DNA of 64,000 nucleotides from assembly GCF_025210595.1 (NCBI RefSeq), contig NZ_JAOARH010000079.1, positions 1 through 64,000 of the forward strand, written 5' to 3'. Position 1 is the first letter of the stretch. Every line of letters begins with the position of its first letter. Under the pieces are notes generated by a model. The model was not told the DNA's origin, ran no database searches, and was given only the letters and a program-made list of their open reading frames with translations. Below are positions 39,199-47,149 of the stretch, piece after piece. Source of the stretch: Winogradskyella sp. Its GTDB lineage: Bacteria; Bacteroidota; Bacteroidia; Flavobacteriales; Flavobacteriaceae. A program made the position numbers and the translations under genes.

Positions 39199-40605
39199 AT
39201 GCTAGGACTATCCAACATCCTTAAACACAAAAAAACTACTATAGCGTACATCTTAATCAGTTGCATACTCTATCTATGGTTTGCTTATAATCTTCAGCGT
39301 ACTGAAGCTTTAAAGCTTATTCTTTTATATGTTGCTTTATTTGTTTGTGCTTCTCAAATTATTAAAACATCTGGTTTTTATTTTAGAATATTGGTAATAG
39401 CAGCAATTTTATTTCGATTATTGTTTCTGTTTGCTATTCCTAATTTATCACAAGATTTTTATCGATTTATTTGGGATGGACAAATGCTATTAGAAGGGTT
39501 TAACCCTTATTTATATACACCAGACCAAGTAATTCAATGGGGAACCTCAATTCCATTAGCAAATGAATTATACAGTGGCATGGGTTCATTGAGTTCATCT
39601 CATTTTACAAATTACCCACCATTAAATCAAATATGTTTTGTACTTGGAAATCTATTTCCAGGAAAAAGCATTTTGAGTTCTGTAATAGGAATGCGACTTA
39701 TTATTATTGCTGCAGATTTAGGAACTCTTTACTTTGGAAAAAAATTATTAGAGCGTCTAAAACTTCCTTCTAATAGAATATTTTGGTATATCTTAAATCC
39801 GTTTATCATTATAGAATTAACTGGCAACCTTCATTTTGAAGGTGTTATGATTTTCTTTTTGGTTTGGAGTTTATACCTATTACATTCTAAAAAATGGAAA
39901 TCGGCAGCTGTTTTATTAGCCTGCTCCATTTCTATAAAATTGATTCCGTTAATGCTTTTGCCTTTGTTTTTACGATGGTTCACTTCTACTAAGTTCAGCA
40001 ACCAAAATGATAATATTCTAATACAAGTTAAGGGTGACAAACTTGGAATAACAAAGTTGATTTCTTTTTACAGCATTATTGGTGTGACTCTACTGCTTTT
40101 TTTCCTTCCATTTTTCTCAATGAAATTCATAGATAACTATTCTGAAACCGTTGGGCTTTGGTTTGGGAATTTTGAGTTTAATGCCAGTATTTACTATCTC
40201 ATTAGAGCTATTGGTTATTCTATTACAGGATATAATGAAATTGCTATAATTACTAAGATTCTGCCTGTTGTTTCTGTACTAATTATTTTAGGGTTTTCAT
40301 TGTTTAAAAAGAATAATTCCATTCCAAAACTAGCCTCTTCTATTCTATTAGTTTTTACGCTTTATTTATTTTTAAGCACAACGGTACACCCTTGGTACAT
40401 TACAACTTTGGTTATGATTTGTGTTTTCACAAATTATAAATACCCTCTAATATGGAGTTTAATAATAATTGTAAGCTACCTTTCTTATCTTGGTATTGGC
40501 ACTGCTGATAAATCTGAAAATTTATGGGTAATAGCTCTAGAATACTCTATAGTATTCTCAGCATTTATTTGGGAAGTTATACTAAAAAAAAAGATTAAAA
40601 TTTAA
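39199..40605 (+). CDS. Polytopic mannosyltransferase-like membrane protein (GT-C fold)
   Basis: This is a 468-aa protein from ATG 39199, with an in-frame TTG at 39190 overlapping the promoter box. It has about ten hydrophobic helices. The first large loop contains DFYRFIWDGQMLLEGFNPY, a pattern common in bacterial GT-C mannosyltransferases of the PIG-M/GT87-like group. It probably uses a polyprenyl-phosphate sugar, which could be made by the glycosyltransferase at 36497. The last codons overlap the converging 102-aa gene by four bases. Confidence 0.78.
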   Translation: MLGLSNILKHKKTTIAYILISCILYLWFAYNLQRTEALKLILLYVALFVCASQIIKTSGFYFRILVIAAILFRLLFLFAIPNLSQDFYRFIWDGQMLLEGFNPYLYTPDQVIQWGTSIPLANELYSGMGSLSSSHFTNYPPLNQICFVLGNLFPGKSILSSVIGMRLIIIAADLGTLYFGKKLLERLKLPSNRIFWYILNPFIIIELTGNLHFEGVMIFFLVWSLYLLHSKKWKSAAVLLACSISIKLIPLMLLPLFLRWFTSTKFSNQNDNILIQVKGDKLGITKLISFYSIIGVTLLLFFLPFFSMKFIDNYSETVGLWFGNFEFNASIYYLIRAIGYSITGYNEIAIITKILPVVSVLIILGFSLFKKNNSIPKLASSILLVFTLYLFLSTTVHPWYITTLVMICVFTNYKYPLIWSLIIIVSYLSYLGIGTADKSENLWVIALEYSIVFSAFIWEVILKKKIKI

Positions 40606-40910
40606 TCTTCCAAATCTTCAGGTGATTGAACTTCACTTTCATTGTCAGCATCAAAATTTTCGTAATCATCTTCATCATAATTCTCCATAGTTGCAGCTAA
40701 CTTAGTACTTACTTTTACTAAATATTTGGTATCTATTGTAGTTACTTCTACAGCTTCAATCATTTCGTTTTTAACATTTCTAAAAGTAATAATATGGTCA
40801 TCGTCATAGCCATCTGGATATTTTTCTACCAACATCGCAAGAATTTCAGGTGTTAATTTTTTATAATCTACAATAACGCGTTTTAAGTGTTGGTTTTTTC
40901 TGTTCATCAT
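40602..40910 (-). CDS. Small acidic conserved protein downstream of the polyamine genes
   Basis: This 102-aa protein has a basic N-terminal start, MMNRKNQHLKRVIVDYKKL, followed by a strand-rich region, DDDHIITFRNVKNEM, and a strongly acidic tail, NYDEDDYENFDADNESE. It has no signal or membrane segment. I do not recognise a named family. It lies 12 bases after the deoxyhypusine-synthase homologue on the same strand and likely shares its transcript. An acidic tail of this kind could bind cations such as polyamines, but that is speculation. Confidence 0.75.
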   Translation of the reverse strand: MMNRKNQHLKRVIVDYKKLTPEILAMLVEKYPDGYDDDHIITFRNVKNEMIEAVEVTTIDTKYLVKVSTKLAATMENYDEDDYENFDADNESEVQSPEDLED

Positions 40911-40922
40911 GTTAGGTTGGAT

Positions 40923-41897
40923 TTACATACCTAAAAGGTAAGCGAAAATTAATGGAGCAACAATTGTCGCATCACTTTCTATGATAAATTTAGGTGTATT
41001 TATATCTAGTTTTCCCCAAGTTATTTTTTCGTTTGGGACAGCTCCAGAATACGATCCGTAGCTTGTTGTACTGTCGCTAATTTGGCAAAAATAAGACCAA
41101 AACGGAGTATCTGTTTGTTCCATATCTTGATATAGCATTGGTACGACACATATCGGAAAATCGCCAGCTATTCCACCACCAATTTGAAAGAAACCAATAC
41201 CTTTTTCTGAGTTCTCTGTGTACCAATTGGCTAAAAACGTCATGTATTCAATACCAGATTTCATTGTACTTGCTTGTAACTCACCTTTAAGCACGTAACT
41301 CGCAAAGATATTACCCATAGTACTATCTTCCCAACCAGGACAAACCATTGGTAAGTTCTTTTCTGCTGCTGCATACATCCAAGAATCTTTTAAGTCGATT
41401 TCATAGTATTCCTCTAATACACCAGACAACAATAGCTTATACATATATTCATGTGGCAAGTAGCGCTCGCCTTTGGCTTCAGCATCTTTCCAAATCTTTA
41501 CAATATGCTCTTGTATACGCCTAAAAGCTTCTTCCTCTGGAATACATGTATCAGTAACTCGATTTAAGCCTTTTTCTAATAAATTCCATTCATCTTGTGG
41601 AGTTAAATCGCGATAGTTAGGCACGCGTTTATAATGGCTATGTGCTACTAAATTCATAATATCTTCTTCGAGGTTTGCACCTGTACAAGAGATAATATGT
41701 ACTTTATCTTGACGAATCATTTCTGCAAAAATCTTACCCAATTCTGCAGTACTCATAGCACCAGCTAAGGACACTAACATCTTAGCGTCATTATTAAGCT
41801 GATCTTCGTAAGCTTTTGCAGCATCAACCAAGGCTGCTGCATTAAAGTGCAGATAATACTTCTCTATAAATTGTGTAATATGTCCTTTATTAGTCAT
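40923..41897 (-). CDS. Deoxyhypusine-synthase family protein
   Basis: This 324-aa NAD-dependent protein matches the DHS fold: SLAGAMSTAELGK, ISCTGANLEED and GGGIAGDFPICVVP. The catalytic lysine context TWGKLDI (Lys296) corresponds to the WGK of eukaryotic DHS. Bacteria lack eIF5A, so these homologues are thought to move aminobutyl/aminopropyl groups between small amines, for example homospermidine synthesis. The start overlaps speB by eight bases, which couples it to agmatine/putrescine formation. The exact product is unknown. Confidence 0.85.
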   Translation of the reverse strand: MTNKGHITQFIEKYYLHFNAAALVDAAKAYEDQLNNDAKMLVSLAGAMSTAELGKIFAEMIRQDKVHIISCTGANLEEDIMNLVAHSHYKRVPNYRDLTPQDEWNLLEKGLNRVTDTCIPEEEAFRRIQEHIVKIWKDAEAKGERYLPHEYMYKLLLSGVLEEYYEIDLKDSWMYAAAEKNLPMVCPGWEDSTMGNIFASYVLKGELQASTMKSGIEYMTFLANWYTENSEKGIGFFQIGGGIAGDFPICVVPMLYQDMEQTDTPFWSYFCQISDSTTSYGSYSGAVPNEKITWGKLDINTPKFIIESDATIVAPLIFAYLLGM

Positions 41898-42759
41898 CAG
41901 CTATATTTTCATTTTTAAATTTATAACTCAACATTTTGTAATACAACTTAGCAGCCAAAAAGTCTGGAGATTTATTGTTTTCATTTGGGCAAAGCTCTAC
42001 AATATCAAAACCAACCACATTTTTCTCTTCAAAAACCTGTTTTAAAAACTCAAGCGTTTCGTACCACAATAAACCTCCTGGTTCTGGTGTGCCTGTACTT
42101 GGCATTATTGATGGATCTAGAGCATCTAAATCGAAAGTAATAAATACATTATCTGTCATTTGGTCAATAGCAGAGTCCATCCAGCTATCATCTACAGCCA
42201 TCTCGTGAGCAAAGTACGTTTTATCCTCATCCATTACTGTTTTTTCAATAGTATCCATAGAGCGAATACCAACTTGTATTAGATTGGTGTTTTGGCTCGC
42301 CTCATACACAGCACAAGCATGGTTGCACTTAGAACCTTCATAACTTTGACGCAAATCTGCATGAGCATCTAATTGAAGTACTGTCAGGTCTTCAAACATT
42401 TCATTAAAAGCTCTTATACTGCCTATTGAAATTGAATGCTCTCCACCAAAAAGCGTTACAAATTTGCCCTTTTTAATATATTGTTTTGTTGTTTGATGCA
42501 CAGCATCTACCATAGTTTCTGGTGATGCATTTTCGGTAATTGCTTCTGCTAGATGAATTCCTTGACGATAAACCTCAGAATCCGTTTCAATATCATACAA
42601 TTCCATATTTTCTGAAGCGTGTAAAAACGCTTCTGGACCTTTATCTGCACCTTTTTGCCAAGTACTAGTACCATCGTAAGGCACAGGAATTAAAACAACT
42701 TTGGATTGTTCTAATTTTGAATATTCGGCTGGAATACCAGCAAAAGTTTTTGTTTTCAT
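41890..42759 (-). CDS. speB: Agmatinase SpeB
   Basis: This 289-aa ureohydrolase has the manganese-ligand motifs FGGEHSIS, LDAHADLR and FDLDALDPS, plus a C-terminal FDIVELCPNE segment. It cleaves agmatine to putrescine and urea. It follows speA by 45 bp and overlaps the DHS homologue. A short hairpin (42764-42787) sits four bases upstream of its ATG, which may affect translation. Arginase or formiminoglutamase activity is less likely next to an arginine decarboxylase. Confidence 0.9.
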   Translation of the reverse strand: MKTKTFAGIPAEYSKLEQSKVVLIPVPYDGTSTWQKGADKGPEAFLHASENMELYDIETDSEVYRQGIHLAEAITENASPETMVDAVHQTTKQYIKKGKFVTLFGGEHSISIGSIRAFNEMFEDLTVLQLDAHADLRQSYEGSKCNHACAVYEASQNTNLIQVGIRSMDTIEKTVMDEDKTYFAHEMAVDDSWMDSAIDQMTDNVFITFDLDALDPSIMPSTGTPEPGGLLWYETLEFLKQVFEEKNVVGFDIVELCPNENNKSPDFLAAKLYYKMLSYKFKNENIADD

Positions 42760-42763
42760 ATTT

Positions 42764-42787
42764 ATCTTTCCGTGAAAACGGTAATCT
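42764..42787 (-). repeat. Palindromic repeat in the speB leader
   Basis: In transcript orientation the stem is CCG-TTTTCA-CGG within AGATTACCG...CGGAAAGA, and it ends four bases from the speB ATG. It resembles the element at 63387-63410, which has the same position relative to another start codon. Confidence 0.45.
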
Positions 42788-42804
42788 TTAAATTGCTACT
42801 AATT

Positions 42805-44196
42805 TTAATATCCTAAAATATTTAGTAAATCTTCACTTTTTTGTTGTTCTGCAAAAACTTTAGTTGTTAAGTTTCCGTTATCATCATGTTGTATTAATAC
42901 ATGTTTTGGAGATGGAATTAAACAATGCTGCAAGCCTCCAAACCCACCAATACTTTCTTGGTATGCACCTGTATTAAAAAAGCCTATATACAATGGTTTG
43001 TCTTTGTGATATTTTGGTAAATAGATGGCATTGACGTGTTGTTCACTATTGTAATAATCATCACTATCACAAGTTAATCCACCAAGCAACACACGCTCGT
43101 AACCTTCTTGCCAACGGTTAATTGGCAACATTATAAAGCGTTTATTTATAGCCCAAGTATCTGGCAATGTTGTAATAAACGATGAATTAATCATATTCCA
43201 CTTTTCACGATCGTTTTGCTGTTTTTGGTAAAGCACCTTGTAAATAGCACCACCACTTTCACCAACAGTAAAGCTTCCAAACTCAGTAAAAATATGTGGA
43301 ACATCTACCTCTTCTTCCTCGCAAACGGTCTTTATTTGGTTTACAATTTCATCTACCATATAGGCATAATCAAAATCGAAAGCCAGCGAGTTTTTAATTG
43401 GGAATCCTCCACCAATATTCAAACTATCTAAAGATGGACAAATCTTCTTTAAAGAGGTATACACTTTAAGACATTTTGTGAGCTCATTCCAATAGTAGGC
43501 ATTATCTCTAATGCCTGTATTGATAAAGAAATGTAACATCTTAAGCTCTACTTGCTCATTATTCTGGATCTGATTTTTATAAAATGGCACAATGTTCTTA
43601 TAACCAATCCCAAGACGTGATGTATAAAACTCAAACTTTGGCTCTTCTTCAGACGCAATTCTAATACCTACTTTAAACTTACCGTTTATTTCTTCAGAGA
43701 GTAAATCTAATTCTTCATAGTTATCTATAATAGGTATACAATTTTGGTGTCCTCCGTTGATTAAATCGGCAATATTATTAATGTACTTTTCACGCTTAAA
43801 ACCGTTACTAATTACAAAGGTTTTATCTGTAATTTTCCCTTCTTTCTTTAGGCTATTTACAATATCAACATCAAAAGCCGAAGAAGTTTCAATATGTATA
43901 TTATTCTTTAAACATTCATATAGCACATGCTTAAAGTGCGAACTCTTTGTACAATAGCAATAGCTATATGTTCCTCTATAATTGTGTTTCGAAAAAGCAT
44001 CTGCGAACCATTCTTTGGCACGCTGAATGTTATTAGAAATTTGTGGTAAATAGGTAAACTTTAGAGGTGTTCCATATTGCTCTATCAGATCCATTAAATT
44101 AACATCATGGTATCTTAAAGTCTTACTTTCTAACTTAAATTCTGCTTGCGGAAAATCGAAAGATTGATTAATTAAATCAATATATTTTGTATTCAT
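42805..44196 (-). CDS. speA: Arginine decarboxylase (alanine-racemase fold)
   Basis: This 463-aa PLP enzyme has the N-terminal lysine motif TYSYCYCTKSSHF (about 75-87), SLNIGGGFP and, near the C-terminus, GFFNTGAYQESIGGFGG, with LGGLTCDSDD providing the conserved Cys-Asp pair. It belongs to the fold III decarboxylases, and the short form is common in Bacteroidota. With speB it supplies putrescine via agmatine. It is the first gene of the leftward polyamine operon. Confidence 0.88.
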   Translation of the reverse strand: MNTKYIDLINQSFDFPQAEFKLESKTLRYHDVNLMDLIEQYGTPLKFTYLPQISNNIQRAKEWFADAFSKHNYRGTYSYCYCTKSSHFKHVLYECLKNNIHIETSSAFDVDIVNSLKKEGKITDKTFVISNGFKREKYINNIADLINGGHQNCIPIIDNYEELDLLSEEINGKFKVGIRIASEEEPKFEFYTSRLGIGYKNIVPFYKNQIQNNEQVELKMLHFFINTGIRDNAYYWNELTKCLKVYTSLKKICPSLDSLNIGGGFPIKNSLAFDFDYAYMVDEIVNQIKTVCEEEEVDVPHIFTEFGSFTVGESGGAIYKVLYQKQQNDREKWNMINSSFITTLPDTWAINKRFIMLPINRWQEGYERVLLGGLTCDSDDYYNSEQHVNAIYLPKYHKDKPLYIGFFNTGAYQESIGGFGGLQHCLIPSPKHVLIQHDDNGNLTTKVFAEQQKSEDLLNILGY

Positions 44197-44266
44197 TTAA
44201 CCTGATTATTAGTGATGATGATATTTTTTAATAAAATAATTCTCATAATCAAATTTGACATGAGTT

Positions 44267-44454
44267 TTTGTAACATCCAAAGTTACAAATCACTAAAACA
44301 GATAATTGATCGGAAGTTAGCTCTAAAATTCGGCCACCTATCTTATAAGCTGCTTTTGAATATGACTTCCTAATTTTCAAAAGCCCGAACGTAAAAACAA
44401 TTTTCAATGTGTTCAGCTAAATTTAGAACCTATTATGTTGATGATTCTAAATTT
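44267..44454 (-). promoter_or_regulatory. Three-hairpin candidate leader or small RNA upstream of speA
   Basis: Stems of 8, 9 and 10 perfect base pairs with loops of 7, 15 and 16 bases are packed in 188 bp directly upstream of the arginine decarboxylase gene. No T-tract follows any stem in the speA direction. No known riboswitch consensus is recognised. A polyamine-sensing leader is a hypothesis. Confidence 0.3.
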
Positions 44455-44780
44455 CAAGACAAATGTAGACTATTTTTTAATACGCAAAGCTTTTTTATGA
44501 TTTTTTTGAAACCACCTCCACTAAACCAATAAACAACTAACTAACAGATATTTACAATTAATTCAAAACATAAATAATTTTAACATTCAAAGACCTATGA
44601 ACTAGATTAATGTAACTTTTTAAGCTAAAAATAAAAATTGTAGTCCTATTCGGCTTAATTCTAGTTTTAAAAGAAAAAAGCTATCATATAGCAATCAACT
44701 TAGTTAATCCCAACTAAATTTCCCTCAACGCAATGCCTACTTTACTCAACCAAAGGCATTAATAACTCAAACCTATTTTA

Positions 44781-44788
44781 TATCTTTA
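44781..44788 (+). promoter_or_regulatory. Candidate -7 box of the 44830 gene
   Basis: TATCTTTA differs by one base from TAnnTTTG and lies 41 bases upstream of ATG 44830. No clear -33 box is visible. Confidence 0.3.
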
Positions 44789-44829
44789 ACCAAAGTCTAT
44801 AACTTAGTGGTAAATAAAACTTAGAAAAT

Positions 44830-45246
44830 ATGAAAACACAAACTTTAACACAGACAAAAAAAAACACAACTTTTGGTTTTGTAATGATTTTAATAATCGC
44901 CTTATTTTCGTTTAACACATCTTTTAGCCAAGCTACTGAGGCTGCGCAAGAACGCACTATAAAAGGCATAGTATCTAACGAAGATGGTCCTTTACCAGGA
45001 GCAAACATTACTCTAGATGGTACCAGAATTGGAGCTATTACTAATGACAATGGTGAATTTACTTTTCCTAAAAAACTAAAAACAGGTGATGTCTTGGTAT
45101 TTAGCTACCTTGGTTATGAAACTCAAAAAGTCAGCATTAAAGCCAATACTAGTTTTATAAAACTAGAGCTTACACCAGATATGGTAGAAATGATTGGAGA
45201 TTTAGACACTAACAAGCCTTATAAATCTAAGCGTAAAAAAAATTAA
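44830..45246 (+). CDS. Small exported CarboxypepD_reg-like (CNA-B-type) domain protein
   Basis: This 138-aa protein has a signal peptide ending near FSQA, followed by one carboxypeptidase-regulatory-like beta-sandwich (about 45-120): RTIKGIVSNEDGPLPGANI, GTRIGAITNDNGEFTF and VFSYLGYETQKV. In Bacteroidota this domain usually starts TonB-dependent receptors, but here it stands alone with a basic tail, KSKRKKN. It is probably periplasmic. A transglutaminase-like gene follows after ten bases, which suggests a functional pair. Confidence 0.82.
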   Translation: MKTQTLTQTKKNTTFGFVMILIIALFSFNTSFSQATEAAQERTIKGIVSNEDGPLPGANITLDGTRIGAITNDNGEFTFPKKLKTGDVLVFSYLGYETQKVSIKANTSFIKLELTPDMVEMIGDLDTNKPYKSKRKKN

Positions 45247-45256
45247 TTAACAAGCT

Positions 45257-46276
45257 TTGCAAAAATCTTTACAACTCCTACTGTTTTTTGTATTTACAGG
45301 TTATATAAATGCTCAGATTTCTGATTTTAACCACATAGATTTTAAAAAAGCAGATAGTATTGCACTGTCTTTAAAAGAGGAAAATCTATCAAATCTACCA
45401 CAACTTGCTTACAAATTAACCGCTAACCTTAATACAGATATAGAACGTTTTAGAGCCATATATAGATGGGTTTGTGATAACATTGCTAACGATTATGGCC
45501 TGTATATTAAAAATAATCGTAAACGACAACGTTTTAAAGAAGATAGTATAAAGCTAAATGCATGGAATACTAAATTTAGACTAAAGCTATTTAACACCCT
45601 TTTAAATAAAAAACGTACCATTTGTACTGGTTATGCTTATTTGGTAAAAACCTTAGCAAATTTTGCTCATCTTGAATGTGAGATTGTACAAGGCTATGGT
45701 CGTGTAAGTACTACAAATATTGAGACTTTAGATTTACCTAACCATTCTTGGAATGTTATAAGGTTAAACAAAAAATGGTATCTGTGTGATCCTACTTGGG
45801 CAAGTGGTATTCCAAACCCAAAAACCAACAAATTCAACTTTAATTATAACGATGGTTTCTTTTTAACAAACCCAGAGTTATTTGCTGTAAATCATTTTCC
45901 TATTGAGAGCAAATGGTGGCTTTTAGAAGATAATATTCCGTCTTTCAGTAATTTTTTAAAAGCTCCTGTTATTTATGGAAATGCTTATAAAAATCTTGAG
46001 TTGCATTATGCTCCTCAGCAAATGCATCATAACATTAAAAAACATGAAAAGGTGGCTTTTAAATATGAACTTAAAGACACACTAAACATTAAAGATGTAC
46101 AACTTTTTTTTGATAATGGATTTAATACATGGAAAGATAAACCAACTTCAATCTCTTTAAAAAACAAATCACTAGAACTTGAACATCAGTTTAACCAAAC
46201 AGGATTTTACGATGTTCACCTTTATTTAGGTGAGGACTTAATTTCTACGTATACAGTTGAAGTAAAAAACAACTAA
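45257..46276 (+). CDS. Exported transglutaminase-like protein
   Basis: This 339-aa protein has an N-terminal signal (QLLLFFVFTGYINAQ) and a transglutaminase-like core with the Cys in KKRTICTGYAYLV, the His in LPNHSWNVIRL and the Asp in WYLCDPTWASG. The start is TTG 45257, since no ATG gives the signal sequence. A C-terminal beta-rich region (about 240-339) may be an Ig-like domain. Family members are periplasmic or secreted cysteine proteases or transglutaminases. It lies ten bases after the small beta-sandwich gene and ends overlapping the converging pseudouridine synthase gene by four bases. Confidence 0.82.
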   Translation: MQKSLQLLLFFVFTGYINAQISDFNHIDFKKADSIALSLKEENLSNLPQLAYKLTANLNTDIERFRAIYRWVCDNIANDYGLYIKNNRKRQRFKEDSIKLNAWNTKFRLKLFNTLLNKKRTICTGYAYLVKTLANFAHLECEIVQGYGRVSTTNIETLDLPNHSWNVIRLNKKWYLCDPTWASGIPNPKTNKFNFNYNDGFFLTNPELFAVNHFPIESKWWLLEDNIPSFSNFLKAPVIYGNAYKNLELHYAPQQMHHNIKKHEKVAFKYELKDTLNIKDVQLFFDNGFNTWKDKPTSISLKNKSLELEHQFNQTGFYDVHLYLGEDLISTYTVEVKNN

Positions 46277-47076
46277 AGCATCTTTAAAGTATTAACCTCT
46301 TGCTCGGTTAAATGTTTCCAATGTCCTCGTGGAATATCTTTCTTTGTTAAATGGCCAATTGCAACACAATCTATCTTTACTAAATCGTATTTAAGTGTCT
46401 CAAAAATAGTTCTTAAAATAGAATTCCCAGTATTCTTTATTTTAATACCTATGGTGTTTTTAGACTCACCTTCAACATAACTCACTTCTTCTACAGTAAT
46501 TAATTTTCCGTCTACTTTGAAGCCTTCCTGAATTTTTTTAAGATCTTCGAACTTTAAATTCTTATCTAATTCTACTTGAAACAATCGTGCTACTCCATTT
46601 TTAGAATTAGTAAATTTCTGCACAATTTTATCATCGTTTGTAAAGAGTAACAAACCTAAAGAATTTCTTCCAAGGCGACCAATAGGCTTTATATTGGCAC
46701 TGGTAGCATTAGCTACTAAATCCATCACTGTTCTTCCTTTACCTTCTGCTGTAGTAGTTGCAAAACCCTTTGGTTTGTTTAATAAAACATACACTTTAGC
46801 TTCTGGCGTAATACGTTGGCCATCAAAACGAACATCATCGGTACGCTTTACTCTATAACCCATTTCTGTAACTACTTTTCCATTTACAGTTACAAGACCA
46901 ATGGCAATATTCTCATCAGCTTCACGACGTGAGCACACACCTGAATTTGCGATGTATTTATTTAAACGAATTTCATCTGGATTTGATGAATTCTTAGATT
47001 GAGATTTCTTTTTAACAGGTGCATTGCCTCTTCCTGAAAACTTTCTTTTTCCTTTGCTACCTTGATTTTTGCTCAT
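46273..47076 (-). CDS. 23S rRNA pseudouridine synthase (RluB/RsuA family)
   Basis: This 267-aa protein has a basic N-terminal tail and an S4 RNA-binding domain (RLNKYIANSGVCSRREADE, about 33-51). The catalytic Asp region differs slightly from the usual GRLD, reading IGRLGRNSLGLLLFTND. The conserved KVYVLLNKPKGFATT and QVELDKNL segments support the family. The usual catalytic motif is GRLDxxxxGL; here Asp is replaced by Gly (GRLGRNSLGL), which is worth checking because that Asp is normally essential. Confidence 0.85.
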   Translation of the reverse strand: MSKNQGSKGKRKFSGRGNAPVKKKSQSKNSSNPDEIRLNKYIANSGVCSRREADENIAIGLVTVNGKVVTEMGYRVKRTDDVRFDGQRITPEAKVYVLLNKPKGFATTTAEGKGRTVMDLVANATSANIKPIGRLGRNSLGLLLFTNDDKIVQKFTNSKNGVARLFQVELDKNLKFEDLKKIQEGFKVDGKLITVEEVSYVEGESKNTIGIKIKNTGNSILRTIFETLKYDLVKIDCVAIGHLTKKDIPRGHWKHLTEQEVNTLKML

Positions 47077-47122
47077 GTTTTATTTTTTTAATCCTAAGCT
47101 AAAGCTTCGATAAATTTTGATG

Positions 47123-47130
47123 CAAAGGTA
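47123..47130 (-). promoter_or_regulatory. -7 promoter box of the pseudouridine synthase gene
   Basis: On the minus strand the sequence is TACCTTTG followed by CA, a near-ideal Bacteroidota -7 box, 47 bases upstream of ATG 47076. A clear -33 box is not seen. Confidence 0.5.
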
Positions 47131-47149
47131 TAACAATAGTTAAAATAAA

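Larger units (their letters stand above)
44197..44829. other. 633-bp intergenic region with structured speA leader
   Basis: No gene is supported here. Three perfect-stem hairpins lie in the 260 bp upstream of speA: TTTGTAAC/GTTACAAA (44267-44289), GCTTTTGAA/TTCAAAAGC (44352-44384) and AAATTTAGAA/TTCTAAATTT (44419-44454). The right half is AT-rich and holds a promoter-like box for the gene at 44830. A structured leader of speA or a small RNA is possible. Confidence 0.5.

Noticed and set aside
40923..41897. True deoxyhypusine synthase acting on eIF5A
   Set aside because: Bacteria lack eIF5A, and the operon points to polyamine metabolism.
44197..44829. tRNA or other classical RNA gene in the large gap
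   Set aside because: No cloverleaf, anticodon arm or CCA end could be traced. Only simple hairpins are seen.
44778..45050. Leftward 90-codon frame over the start of the small beta-sandwich gene
   Set aside because: It overlaps a gene with a good signal peptide and domain, and has no recognisable features.
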